DNA of 64,000 nt from NCBI RefSeq assembly GCF_024171895.1, contig NZ_JAMTCQ010000011.1:310001-374000 (forward strand), given 5' to 3'. This document shows, piece after piece, positions 20,440 to 29,127 of this stretch. Both the position numbers and the translations under genes were made by a program. The notes under the pieces are model-generated. The model was not told the DNA's origin and made no database searches. It worked only from the letters and a program-made list of their open reading frames with translations. The stretch comes from Prauserella halophila. GTDB taxonomy: Bacteria > Actinomycetota > Actinomycetes > Mycobacteriales > Pseudonocardiaceae. The first letter of the stretch is position 1; each line of letters opens with the position of its first letter.

Positions 20440-21603
20440 TCAGAGCCGTTCGATGATCGTCACGTTGGCCTGGCCGCCGCCCTCACACATCACCTGCAGG
20501 CCGTACCGGCCCCCGCTGCGTTCCAGTTCGCCGAGCAGCGTGGTCATCAACCGCACGCCGGTGGCGCCGATCGGATGACCCAGTGCGATGGCACCACCGT
20601 TGACGTTGACCTTCTCGTGCCCGGCACCGATCTCCGCCATCCAGGCCAGGACCACGGAGGCGAACGCCTCGTTGCACTCGACGAGGTCTATCTCGTCGAT
20701 GCTCATGCCGGCGCGCGCCAGGGCGTGTTCGGTCGCGGCGATCGGCCCGGTGAGCATCCACACCGGATCGTCCCCGCGCACGGTGAGGTGGTGCACGCGC
20801 GCCCGTGGCCGCAGCCCGTGCTCGGCGACGGCCCGTTCCGAGGCGACGAGGACGGCGCCCGCGCCGTCGCAGATCTGCGAGGCGACCCCGGCGGTGATCC
20901 TGCCTCCCGGCGCCAGCGGTTCCAGTCCTGCCATCTTCTCCAGCGATGTCCGACGTGGACACTCGTCCGTGGCGAACGCGCTGCCGTCGTCGAGCACGAG
21001 CGGCTCGATCTCCCGGGAGAAGCGCCCCTCGGCTGTCGCCGCGTGGGCACGCTCGTGGGAGGCGAGCGCGAACTCCTCCATCCGGTCCCGTGGGATGTCC
21101 CACCGTTCGGCGATCATCTCCGCCGACCGGAACTGGCTGATCTCCTGGTCGCCGTACCGCGTGCGCCAGCCCGGCGACTCGGCGAACGGGGTCGAGAAAC
21201 CGTACTGCTGGCCGACCAGCATGGCCGCCGAGATCGGGACGGCGCTCATGTTCTGCACCCCACCGGCGACGACCAGGTCCTGGGTCCCCGACATGACCGC
21301 CTGCGCGGCGAAGTGCAGCGCCTGTTGACTGGAGCCGCACTGCCGGTCGACGGTCACGCCCGGCACCGTCTCCGGCAGGCCGGCGACCAGCCATGCCGTG
21401 CGAGCGATGTCGCCTGCCTGCGAACCGAGCGTGTCGGTGCAGCCGAGGATCACGTCGTCGACCGCGGCCGGATCGACCCCGGCGCGCCGGACCACCGCGG
21501 CCAGCACATGGCCACCGAGGTCGGCCGAGTGGACCTCGGCAAGGGAGCCGCCGCGTTTGCCGACGGCGGTGCGCACGGCATCGATGATGTAGGCCTCGGA
21601 CAT
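20440..21603 (-). CDS. fadA6: FadA6 thiolase
   Basis: A 387-residue acetyl-CoA acyltransferase. The nucleophilic cysteine is in DRQCGSSQQAL near residue 88, the general-base histidine in GGAIALGHPIGATG, and the second cysteine in QVMCEGGGQAN. In HIP catabolism FadA6 performs the thiolytic step late in ring C/D breakdown. The ATG at 21603 has GGAG upstream. It is the last gene of the fadE30-ipdF-fadA6 set on this strand, 50 bases after ipdF. Confidence 0.9.
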   Translation of the reverse strand: MSEAYIIDAVRTAVGKRGGSLAEVHSADLGGHVLAAVVRRAGVDPAAVDDVILGCTDTLGSQAGDIARTAWLVAGLPETVPGVTVDRQCGSSQQALHFAAQAVMSGTQDLVVAGGVQNMSAVPISAAMLVGQQYGFSTPFAESPGWRTRYGDQEISQFRSAEMIAERWDIPRDRMEEFALASHERAHAATAEGRFSREIEPLVLDDGSAFATDECPRRTSLEKMAGLEPLAPGGRITAGVASQICDGAGAVLVASERAVAEHGLRPRARVHHLTVRGDDPVWMLTGPIAATEHALARAGMSIDEIDLVECNEAFASVVLAWMAEIGAGHEKVNVNGGAIALGHPIGATGVRLMTTLLGELERSGGRYGLQVMCEGGGQANVTIIERL

Positions 21604-21653
21604 GGGTCTCCTCAGGGTGCGGGTCGCTGCACACGCGACGCGGAATCGCCGGC

Positions 21654-22463
21654 TCAGGCGTGCTGACTGCTGGCGGACAGGACCTCGCCGGTGAGGTACG
21701 AGGCGTAGTCACTGGCGAGGAAGACCATCACGTTCGCGATCTCCCACGGTGCGGCCGCGCGGCCGAACGCCTCCGCGGACTTGAGTTCGGCGAGCAGCTC
21801 GGGACTGGTGACCTTTTCCAGGAACGGATGCATGGCCAGACTGGGTGAGACGGCGTTGACCCGGATGCCGTGCGGTGCGAGATCCATCGCCGCCGAGCGG
21901 GTCAGGGCCGTCACGCCCGCCTTCGCGGCTGCGTAGTGCGCCTGCCCTTCCTGGGCACGCCAGCCGACGACCGACGCGTTGTTGACCACGACGCCCTTCT
22001 TGCCCGCCGCGACGAAGCGGCGACCGGCTGCGCGGGTGCAGCGCATGGTTCCGGTCAGAGTGACGTCGAGGACCAGGTTCCAGCGCTCGTCCGGCATCTC
22101 GAGGAGGTCGTCGGTACCGCCCAGCCCGGCGTTGTTGATCAGGACGTCCACGCCGCCGAACGGCTCGGCCGCGTCCAGCAGCGCCGTCACCTGTTCCTCG
22201 TCGGTGACGTCGCAGACCCGCGCACCGACGCGGTCCTCCCCGAACTCCTCGGCGAGCGTGCGGTGCGCCTCCCCGAGGCGTCGCTCGTGGGCGTCACCGA
22301 TGACGACCGCGGCCGCTCCTTCCTCGAGCACCTTGCGGGCCGCGGCCGCGCCGATCCCGGCACCGGCCGCCGCGGTCACGACCACGACCCGGCCGGCGAG
22401 CAGGTCGTGACCGGGCACGTACTCGGGGACGGGCTGCTCCGGCGTGGTCGGCGGTCGGGTCAT
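21654..22463 (-). CDS. ipdF: IpdF-like short-chain dehydrogenase
   Basis: A 269-residue SDR with VTAAAGAGIGAA, LINNAG and the catalytic NNASVVGW and HYAAAKAG sets. It overlaps the fadE30 stop by four bases and precedes fadA6. In mycobacteria the SDR next to fadE30 (Rv3559c, IpdF) oxidises 5-hydroxy-HIC-CoA to the 5-oxo form. Size, neighbours and regulation match that enzyme, so the name is well supported by context. Confidence 0.85.
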   Translation of the reverse strand: MTRPPTTPEQPVPEYVPGHDLLAGRVVVVTAAAGAGIGAAAARKVLEEGAAAVVIGDAHERRLGEAHRTLAEEFGEDRVGARVCDVTDEEQVTALLDAAEPFGGVDVLINNAGLGGTDDLLEMPDERWNLVLDVTLTGTMRCTRAAGRRFVAAGKKGVVVNNASVVGWRAQEGQAHYAAAKAGVTALTRSAAMDLAPHGIRVNAVSPSLAMHPFLEKVTSPELLAELKSAEAFGRAAAPWEIANVMVFLASDYASYLTGEVLSASSQHA

Positions 22464-23641
22464 GGGCGAGGCTCCTTCGGTAGGCCGAGCACCCGCTCGG
22501 CGATGATGTTGCGCTGGATCTCGTCGGATCCGCCGTAGATCGTGTCGGCGCGGCTGAAGAGGTAGAGACTCTGCTGGTCGTCGAGCGCGTACGGCGCCCC
22601 GGCGACGGTGAGTGCGTCGGCCCCGCGCACCGCCATCGCCAGTTCGCCCAGGTCACGGTGCCAACGCGCCCACAGCAGCTTGCTGACCGAGACCTCCGGA
22701 CCCTGCGTGCCTGCGGCGACGGAGCTGAGGGTGCGCAGGGCGTGGGTGCGGATCACGTCGAGGCCGAGCCGGGCGCGGGCGAGCCGGGCACGCACGACCG
22801 GATCGTCGTAGGTGCCGTTCGCGCGGGCGGTCGCGACGATCCCGTCGAGCTCCTTGGCGAAGCCGACCTGCTGGCCGATGGTGGAGACGCCGCGCTCGTA
22901 GCCGAGGGTCGCCATGGCGACGCGCCAGCCGTCACCGGGTTCGCCGACGACCATCTCCGCGCCGGTCCTGGCACCGTCGAAGAAGACCTCGTTGAACTCC
23001 GACGTGCCGGTGAGCTGTTCGATCGGCCGAACCCGGACACCCGGCTGATCCATCGGCACCAGCAGGTAGGACAGGCCGGCATGGCGCGTCGAGCCGGGGT
23101 CGGTGCGCGCGAGGACGAAACACCAGTCGGCGTGCTGCGCCAGCGAGGTCCAGACCTTCTGCCCGTCCAGGACCCATTCGTCGCCCTCCCGCCGGGCACG
23201 GGTGCGCACCCCCGCGAGGTCGGAGCCCGCGCCGGGTTCGGAGTAGCCCTGGCACCACAGCTCGGTGACGTCGGCGATGCCCGGCAGGAACCGTTGCCGC
23301 TGCTGCTCGGTGCCCAACTCGATCAGGGTCGGCCCGAGCAGCTCCTCCCCGAGATGGTTCACCCGGGCGGGAGCGCCGGCGCGGGCGTATTCCTCGTGGA
23401 AGATCACTTGCTGGAAAAGGCTGAGTCCGCGGCCGCCGTACTCGACGGGCCAGCCCAGACAGGTCCAGCCCGCCTCGGCCAGACGCCGGTTCCAGGCGAC
23501 GCGCTCCTCGTAACACTCGTGTTCCCGCCCGGATCCGCCGCGACCCTTGAGCGCGGCGAAGTCGCCGACCAGGTTGTCGGCCAGCCACTGCCGCACCTCG
23601 GTGCGGAAAGCCTCGTCCTCGGCCGAGTAGGTCAGATCCAC
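22460..23641 (-). CDS. fadE30: FadE30 acyl-CoA dehydrogenase
   Basis: This 393-residue acyl-CoA dehydrogenase has GYSEPGAGSDLAGVRTRA for FAD and substrate binding and YGGSDEIQRNIIAERVLGL at the end. FadE30 in mycobacteria dehydrogenates 5-OH-HIC-CoA, an early step after FadD3. The GTG at 23641 was chosen because AAGGAG lies six bases upstream and the length then fits the family; the frame remains open for 44 codons further upstream without similarity. It is divergent from an enoyl-CoA hydratase gene across a perfect KstR2 box. Confidence 0.88.
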   Translation of the reverse strand: MDLTYSAEDEAFRTEVRQWLADNLVGDFAALKGRGGSGREHECYEERVAWNRRLAEAGWTCLGWPVEYGGRGLSLFQQVIFHEEYARAGAPARVNHLGEELLGPTLIELGTEQQRQRFLPGIADVTELWCQGYSEPGAGSDLAGVRTRARREGDEWVLDGQKVWTSLAQHADWCFVLARTDPGSTRHAGLSYLLVPMDQPGVRVRPIEQLTGTSEFNEVFFDGARTGAEMVVGEPGDGWRVAMATLGYERGVSTIGQQVGFAKELDGIVATARANGTYDDPVVRARLARARLGLDVIRTHALRTLSSVAAGTQGPEVSVSKLLWARWHRDLGELAMAVRGADALTVAGAPYALDDQQSLYLFSRADTIYGGSDEIQRNIIAERVLGLPKEPRP

Positions 23642-23685
23642 AGCATCTCCTTGCCGTTCCGGTCGTGACACCGGCAACCTACCAA

Positions 23686-23699
23686 ACCAAGCACTTGTT
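23686..23699. promoter_or_regulatory. KstR2 operator
   Basis: ACCAAGCACTTGTT is an exact match to AnCAAGnnCTTGnT, flanked symmetrically. It lies between the divergent fadE30 operon and the hydratase-fadE31-32-33 operon. Confidence 0.9.
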
Positions 23700-23742
23700 T
23701 GGTAGCATCGATGCAGCACACCCCCGGGCACAGAGGAGCGGC

Positions 23743-24630
23743 ATGAGTCACGCGGATCCGACCACCGAGCCACCCGAGGACGACCGGGTCGTCACCTACG
23801 AGGTACGCGGGCACATCGCGCTGGTCACGATGAACCGGCCGGAGTACAGCAACGCCCAGAACTCGGCGATGACCTACGCCCTCGACACGGCGTTCACGCG
23901 CGCCGTCGACGACGACCGCGTGAAGGTGATCGTGCTCGCCGGCGCCGGCAAGCACTTCAGCGGCGGCCACGACATCGGAACGCCGGGCCGCGACATCGAC
24001 CAGGCCTTCGAACGCCGCGCCGTCATCCACTGGGATCACACCGACAAGCACGGAGTGGACTCCCGCTTCGCCCGCGAGTCCGAGGTCTACCTCGGCATGT
24101 GCCGCCGCTGGCGCGAGATCCCGAAGCCGATGATCGCGATGGTGCAGGGCGCCTGCATCGCCGGCGGCCTGATGCTGGCCTGGTCCTGCGACTTCGTCGT
24201 CGCCTCCGACGACGCCTTCTTCGCCGACCCGGTCGTGCGGATGGGCATCCCCGGTGTCGAGTACTTCGCCCACCCGTGGGTCATGAACCCGCGCGCAGCC
24301 AAGGAGCTGCTCTACACCGGCGACCGTTTCCCGGCCGCGCGCGCCCGCGAGCTCGGCATGGTCAACCAGGTCGTCGCGCGCGAGGACCTGGAACGGACGG
24401 TCCTCGACATGGCGGAACGGATCTCCGCGATGCCGCGCCTCGGCCTCGCTCTCACCAAGAAGGCCGTCAACCAGGCCGAGGACGCCATGGGGATGCGCAC
24501 CGGTATGGACTCGGTGTTCGGCCTCCACCACGCCGCGCATGCGCACAACGCCGAGACCGCGGCCGACTCCCTCTCCGGTCTCGACGCGAGTGCGATGGCG
24601 GAAGCGAACACGACGGCGAGTCAGGAATGA
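23743..24630 (+). CDS. Enoyl-CoA hydratase/isomerase of the steroid cluster
   Basis: A 295-residue crotonase-fold enzyme with the oxyanion-hole segments GKHFSGGHDIG and GACIAGGLMLAWSCD. It is longer than EchA20 and carries a C-terminal helical tail. The ATG at 23743 follows GAGGAGCG; the frame extends upstream but through the promoter. It overlaps fadE31 by four bases (ATGA), so it belongs to the KstR2-controlled fadE31-fadE32-fadE33 operon. Hydration of the enoyl-CoA made by these dehydrogenases is the simplest role, but this is inference. Confidence 0.8.
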   Translation: MSHADPTTEPPEDDRVVTYEVRGHIALVTMNRPEYSNAQNSAMTYALDTAFTRAVDDDRVKVIVLAGAGKHFSGGHDIGTPGRDIDQAFERRAVIHWDHTDKHGVDSRFARESEVYLGMCRRWREIPKPMIAMVQGACIAGGLMLAWSCDFVVASDDAFFADPVVRMGIPGVEYFAHPWVMNPRAAKELLYTGDRFPAARARELGMVNQVVAREDLERTVLDMAERISAMPRLGLALTKKAVNQAEDAMGMRTGMDSVFGLHHAAHAHNAETAADSLSGLDASAMAEANTTASQE

Positions 24631-25808
24631 CGCCCGCGAGCGCGGGCGTCTCCGGCGCGCTGGAGTTCACCGAGCAGGAGCAGGCCTTCCGTGCCGAGGC
24701 CCGGGCCTGGCTGGCGCAGCACCACCCGGGCCGGCTGCCGTCGATGGACACCGAGGAGGGCGCCCGGGCGCACCGCGAGTGGGAACGCACCCTGGCGAAC
24801 GGCCGCTGGTCGGTCGTGGCCTGGCCGGCCGAGTTCGGCGGCCGCGACGCCTCACTCGCCGAGTGGGTCGTCTTCGAGGAGGAGTACTACCGCAGCGGCG
24901 CACCGACCCGGATCGCGCAGAACGGCATCTCCCTGCTGGCGCCGATCGTGTTCGCGCACGGAACGCCGGAGCAGCAGCAGCGGATCCTCCCGGCCATGGC
25001 CGGCGGCACCGAGGTGTGGGCCCAGGCCTGGTCCGAACCCGAGGCCGGCAGCGACCTGGCCGGCATCCGCAGCCACGCGGTCCGCGACGACACCCGGGGC
25101 GGCTGGGTCCTCAACGGACAGAAGATCTGGAGTTCGCGCGCACCGTTCGCCGATCGCGGGTTCGGGCTCTTCCGCACCGATCCCGGCGCGGAGCGGCACC
25201 GGGGACTGACGTACTTCCTGTTCCCGCTCGACGCGAGCGGCATCACGGTTCGCCCGATCGAACAGCTCGACGGGAACACGGGGTTCGCGGAGATCTTCGT
25301 CGACGACGTGTTCGTCCCCGACTCCGACGTGCTCGGCACCGTGGGCGACGGCTGGCGGGTCGCGATGAGCACCGCGGGCAACGAACGCGGCCTGTCGCTG
25401 CGGGCGCCCGGACGGTTCTGCGCCGCCGCAGAACGCCTGCTGGACCTGTGGCAGGAGCGGGGAGCAGCCGCACCGCACCTGCGTGACCGGGTGGCGGACG
25501 CCTGGATCGGCGCGGAGGCCTATCGGTACTACACCTGGGGCGTCGTCGACAGGTTGCAGCGCGGCGGCGACGTCGGCGCCGACGGCAGCGTCAACAAGCT
25601 GTTCTGGTCGCAGCTCGACGTCGACCTGCACGAGACCGCCCTCGACCTGCTGGGGCCGGAGGCCGAGCTGTGCGGCCGCTGGACCGACGACTACCTGTTC
25701 TCGCTGGGCGGACCGATCTACGCCGGTACCAACGAGATCCAGCGCAACATCGTCGCCGAGCGGCTCCTCGGGCTTCCTCGCGGCGACAACGGAAGGGCTC
25801 GACGTTGA
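24627..25808 (+). CDS. fadE31: FadE31-like acyl-CoA dehydrogenase subunit
   Basis: A 393-residue acyl-CoA dehydrogenase containing the FAD-binding WSEPEAGSDLAGIRSHA and the C-terminal IYAGTNEIQRNIVAERLLGL. The ATG at 24627 overlaps the previous stop. It is followed without gaps by two more dehydrogenase-like genes. In mycobacteria FadE31 forms alpha2-beta2 complexes with FadE32 or FadE33, and the gene order here is the same, so a heteromeric enzyme acting on a ring C/D intermediate is expected. Confidence 0.85.
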   Translation: MTPASAGVSGALEFTEQEQAFRAEARAWLAQHHPGRLPSMDTEEGARAHREWERTLANGRWSVVAWPAEFGGRDASLAEWVVFEEEYYRSGAPTRIAQNGISLLAPIVFAHGTPEQQQRILPAMAGGTEVWAQAWSEPEAGSDLAGIRSHAVRDDTRGGWVLNGQKIWSSRAPFADRGFGLFRTDPGAERHRGLTYFLFPLDASGITVRPIEQLDGNTGFAEIFVDDVFVPDSDVLGTVGDGWRVAMSTAGNERGLSLRAPGRFCAAAERLLDLWQERGAAAPHLRDRVADAWIGAEAYRYYTWGVVDRLQRGGDVGADGSVNKLFWSQLDVDLHETALDLLGPEAELCGRWTDDYLFSLGGPIYAGTNEIQRNIVAERLLGLPRGDNGRARR

Positions 25809-26785
25809 AGTTCTCTTTCGACGAGGAGCAGCACCAGTTCGCCTCGGCGCTGGACGACCTGCTCTCCGACGCCGACGTCCCCGCCGTGACCCGCGCCTGG
25901 ATCTCCGGCGACCGATCCCCTGGCCTCGAGCTGTGGGAGCGGCTCGCCGAGCTGGGTGTAGCGGGTCTGACCGTTCCCGAGGCGGCGGGTGGCTCCGGTG
26001 CGGGACCGGTCGACCTCGCGGTCGCCGCGGAATCGCTCGGCCGTCACTGCGTACCCGGACCCTGGATCGAATCGGTCGCGGTCGTGCCGGCATTGCTGGC
26101 CGGAACGCCGTACGAGGAGCTGCTCGGCGGGATCGCGAAGGGCACCGCCCGCGTGACCCTCGCGGCACCGCCGGTCACCCCGTACGCCGTGGACGCCGAG
26201 GCCGCCACGCACGTCGTCCTGGCCAGGGACGACGGCCTGGCGACTGCGACGCCTGGCCCCGGTCACGGGTCGCTGGACCCCAGCCGGACGTTGCACCCGG
26301 TGACCGCAGCCGAACAGCCGTCCCCGCTGCCGGAGGACGCCCTCGAGTGCGCCCTGGACCAGGGCGCACTCGCCTGCGCCGCCGCGCTGGTCGGCTCGGG
26401 CGACCGGATGCTGGCGCTCACGACCGCGTACGCCGGGCAGCGGCACCAGTTCGGCCGCGCGATCGGCGAGTACCAGGCGGTCAAGCACGAGCTCGCCGAC
26501 GTGAAGGTCGGCCTCGACTTCGCGCGGCCGCTGGTCCTCGGCGCGGCCCGCGAACTCGCCGCCGGCTCTCCCACGGCACGGCGCACGGTCTCGGCCGCCA
26601 AGGTCACCGCGTCCACCGCGGCCCATCGCGCCGCCCGGACGGCTCTGCAGGTGCACGGCGCGATCGGCTACACGCGGGAGCACGACCTGAGCCTCTGGCT
26701 GCTGCGCAGCCGTGCCCTGATCGGCGCGTGGGGAACGCCCGCCCACCACCGCGGCCGGGTACTCGACGACCTGACGAGGACATGA
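25805..26785 (+). CDS. fadE32: FadE32-like acyl-CoA dehydrogenase subunit
   Basis: A 326-residue short acyl-CoA dehydrogenase-like protein. The C-terminal half has QRHQFGRAIGEYQAVKHELA for flavin contacts and HGAIGYTREHDLSLWLLR, while the middle domain is reduced, as in partner subunits of heteromeric enzymes. Translation starts at a TTG that overlaps the fadE31 stop (TTGA), with GGAAGG upstream. The coupling suggests equal production with FadE31. Confidence 0.85.
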   Translation: MKFSFDEEQHQFASALDDLLSDADVPAVTRAWISGDRSPGLELWERLAELGVAGLTVPEAAGGSGAGPVDLAVAAESLGRHCVPGPWIESVAVVPALLAGTPYEELLGGIAKGTARVTLAAPPVTPYAVDAEAATHVVLARDDGLATATPGPGHGSLDPSRTLHPVTAAEQPSPLPEDALECALDQGALACAAALVGSGDRMLALTTAYAGQRHQFGRAIGEYQAVKHELADVKVGLDFARPLVLGAARELAAGSPTARRTVSAAKVTASTAAHRAARTALQVHGAIGYTREHDLSLWLLRSRALIGAWGTPAHHRGRVLDDLTRT

Positions 26786-27888
26786 CCATGCAGTTCGGCC
26801 TCACCGAGGAACAGCAGGAGCTGATGACCGCGGTGCGCACGCTCGTCCAGCGCCGCGCCGCCGACCGTGATCTCCGCAGCGTCGTCGCCGACGGCAGCGG
26901 ATACGACGACGACCTCTGGCGGGCGGTGACCGAGCAGATCGGAGCCGCCGCGCTGGCCGTGCCCGAGGAGTACGGCGGCGGCGGTTTCACGTCTCTCGAA
27001 ACCCATCTGGTGCTCGAGGTGCTCGGCGCCGCCCTCACCCCGTCGCCGCTGCTCGGCTCCGGGGTCCTGGCGACGCAGGCGCTGCTCCTGGCAGCGGCAC
27101 CCGCCGACTGTGCACGGCTGCTGCCCGCGATGGCGACCGGCGAGCGCATCGCCGCCCTGGCCTGGGCGGACACCGCCGGACGGTGGCGCCTCGACGGTTC
27201 CGACGTCCACGCGGCCGCGCCGGGCGAGGGCTGGCGGCTGTCCGGTTCCGCCCGGCTGGTCCTCGACGGAGCCGCGGCCGATGTGGTGCTGGTGGTGGCG
27301 ACGACCCCGACCGGGGCCGGCCTCTTCGAAGTCGCACCGGACGCCGCGGGGCTCACCCGAACCCCCACTCCTGCGCTCGATCCGACACTCCGGTTCGCCA
27401 CCGTGGAGTTCGACGACGTCCCCGCCACAGCGCTCTCCCTCGACGCAGGCGCCGCGCTCGCACAGCTGTGGTCCCGCGCCGCCGTCGCCGTGACCGCACT
27501 GCAGGTCGGCGGCGCCCAGCGGGCCCTCGACGACACCGTCGCCCACCTGAAGGAACGCACCCAGTTCGGCCGCCCTCTGGGCTCGTTCCAGGCTCTCAAA
27601 CATCGCGTGGCCGACGTGCTCGTCTCCGTCGAGACGGCCCGCTCGATCTCCTGGGCCGCGGCCTGGGCTGCAGCCCGCAACGCGCCCGACCTGACCACCG
27701 AAGCGGCCCGCGCCAAGGCGTGGTGCAGCGAGGCCTTCTCACACGCTGCAGGCGAGATGGTCCAGCTGCACGGCGGGATCGGTATCACCTGGGAGCACGA
27801 CGCCCAGCTGTACTTCAAGCGCGCCCACGCCACGTCCCACCTCTTCGGGTCCGCGGACGAGCACCTGCGCGTTCTCGCACCGATCTGA
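26782..27888 (+). CDS. fadE33: FadE33-like acyl-CoA dehydrogenase subunit
   Basis: A 368-residue acyl-CoA dehydrogenase with ERTQFGRPLGSFQALKHRVAD and HGGIGITWEHDAQLYFKRA near the C-terminus. The ATG overlaps the fadE32 stop as ATGA. It is the last gene of the operon, followed by a strong hairpin. By analogy with Mycobacterium, it may pair with FadE31 as an alternative partner to FadE32. Confidence 0.85.
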   Translation: MTMQFGLTEEQQELMTAVRTLVQRRAADRDLRSVVADGSGYDDDLWRAVTEQIGAAALAVPEEYGGGGFTSLETHLVLEVLGAALTPSPLLGSGVLATQALLLAAAPADCARLLPAMATGERIAALAWADTAGRWRLDGSDVHAAAPGEGWRLSGSARLVLDGAAADVVLVVATTPTGAGLFEVAPDAAGLTRTPTPALDPTLRFATVEFDDVPATALSLDAGAALAQLWSRAAVAVTALQVGGAQRALDDTVAHLKERTQFGRPLGSFQALKHRVADVLVSVETARSISWAAAWAAARNAPDLTTEAARAKAWCSEAFSHAAGEMVQLHGGIGITWEHDAQLYFKRAHATSHLFGSADEHLRVLAPI

Positions 27889-27916
27889 TCCCGCCGACCC
27901 TGCAAGTCCGGGCCAG

Positions 27917-27960
27917 GAGCGCTTCCGGTCCACTTCGGACGAGGTGGACCGGAAGCGCTC
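27917..27960. terminator. Bidirectional hairpin terminator
   Basis: A perfect 17-bp stem (27917-27933 with 27944-27960) and a 10-base loop lie between fadE33 and the convergent SDR gene. Confidence 0.75.
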
Positions 27961-27973
27961 TCGTGGCCGGACG

Positions 27974-28768
27974 TCAGCGCTTCCGATCCGGACGGGCCGG
28001 AAGCCGCGGAGGCATCCGGAGTGCGCCGTCGATCCGGACGGTCTCGCCGTTGAGATACGGGTTCGTGAGGCATTCCAGGATCAGGCTCGCGACTTCGTCC
28101 GGCGAGCCCATGCGCCGCGGAAAGGGCACGTCCTCGGCCACTCGCGCCTTGAACACGTCGGCCTCGTCGCCGGTTCCGAAGATCGGGGTGTCGATGAACC
28201 CGGGTGCGATGCCGGTCGCGCGCACGCCGACCGCGGCCAGGTCACGGGCCAGCGGCAGCGTCATGCCGGCGATCGCCGCCTTCGCCGCGGCGTACGCCAC
28301 CTGACCCTCCTGCCCGTCGAAGGCCTCCACACTCGACAGCATCGCGATCGCCCCGCGCTCGCCGTCGTCGGCAGGCTCCTGAGCCGCCATGACCTCTGCG
28401 GCCGTGCGGACGACCTCGAAAGTGCCGAGCAGATTGGTCCGAACCACCCATTCGAAGGATTCACCGGCGTGTGCGTGGCCGTCGTCGGAGACGGTGCTCT
28501 CCGTCCACCCGACGCCCGCGGCGGTCACCACCGCGCGCAGCGGCCCCGCGGCCGCGGCCTCGGATACCACCCGGCCGACCTCGTCCGCGCGCGTGACGTC
28601 GACGCGCGCGAACGTCCCGCCGATCTCGTCGGCGACGAGGCCGCCCCGGTCCTCCTGCAGATCGGCGATCACGACCCGCGCGCCCGCGGCGGCGAGCCTG
28701 CGGGCAGCGGCGGCCCCGAGTCCCGAAGCTCCTCCGGTGACGACGGCACTGGTTCCTTCGAGTTCCAT
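27974..28768 (-). CDS. Short-chain dehydrogenase, 3-hydroxyacyl-CoA dehydrogenase-like
   Basis: A 264-residue SDR with VTGGASGLGAA, the catalytic serine in AMLSSVEAF and tyrosine-lysine in VAYAAAKAA. The sequence pattern is close to type-2 hydroxyacyl-CoA dehydrogenases, which oxidise 3-hydroxyacyl-CoA and some hydroxysteroids. A KstR2-like site directly upstream (28776-28789) places it in the HIP regulon. A beta-oxidation role after the hydratase is plausible but not proven. Confidence 0.8.
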   Translation of the reverse strand: MELEGTSAVVTGGASGLGAAAARRLAAAGARVVIADLQEDRGGLVADEIGGTFARVDVTRADEVGRVVSEAAAAGPLRAVVTAAGVGWTESTVSDDGHAHAGESFEWVVRTNLLGTFEVVRTAAEVMAAQEPADDGERGAIAMLSSVEAFDGQEGQVAYAAAKAAIAGMTLPLARDLAAVGVRATGIAPGFIDTPIFGTGDEADVFKARVAEDVPFPRRMGSPDEVASLILECLTNPYLNGETVRIDGALRMPPRLPARPDRKR

Positions 28769-28775
28769 GACAAAA

Positions 28776-28789
28776 ACCTAGCACTTGCT
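28776..28789. promoter_or_regulatory. KstR2-like operator
   Basis: ACCTAGCACTTGCT matches AnCAAGnnCTTGnT with one mismatch. It is 8 bases upstream of the SDR start and overlaps the last codons of the truncated VOC gene. Confidence 0.8.
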
Positions 28790-29002
28790 TGCTTTATCGG
28801 CCCAGTGTGCACCCGGCGGGTCGACGAAGGCCCGATGCACGACCACACCCGGATAACCGGTGACCGCGTCGACCCTCGGACCACTGCGCCGCCACGGCCC
28901 GAACCGCCGGCCCGCGAGCAAATCGACATAGAAGGCGAGCGACCGTTCGATGTCGCCGACCGTGATCCCGACGTGATGGATGACTCCGACCTGGCCGGAC
29001 AT
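28778..29002 (-). pseudogene. Truncated VOC/glyoxalase-superfamily gene
   Basis: The gene has a good start (GGAGACGTC before ATG 29002), and residues 5-65 form the first half of a vicinal-oxygen-chelate domain (VIHHVGITVGDIERSLAFY). It stops after 74 residues, whereas single-domain VOC proteins have about 120-150. The second beta-alpha-beta half and its metal ligands are missing. The 3' end runs directly into the KstR2 site and start region of the SDR gene, so the remainder was probably lost by deletion. Confidence 0.7.
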
Positions 29003-29082
29003 GACGTCTCCTCACGACGAGCGGTGCCGACGTGCGGGACACGACGGGTGACGCGGGGGGCGGTCAGCTGCTAGCGTTCAGA

Positions 29083-29096
29083 ACCAAGCGCTTGCT
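29083..29096. promoter_or_regulatory. KstR2 operator
   Basis: ACCAAGCGCTTGCT is an exact match to AnCAAGnnCTTGnT. It lies 32 bases before the SDR gene at 29128 and between it and the VOC remnant. Confidence 0.9.
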
Positions 29097-29127
29097 TGTC
29101 ACGCGGTCGAGTAGCGAAGGAGATGCC

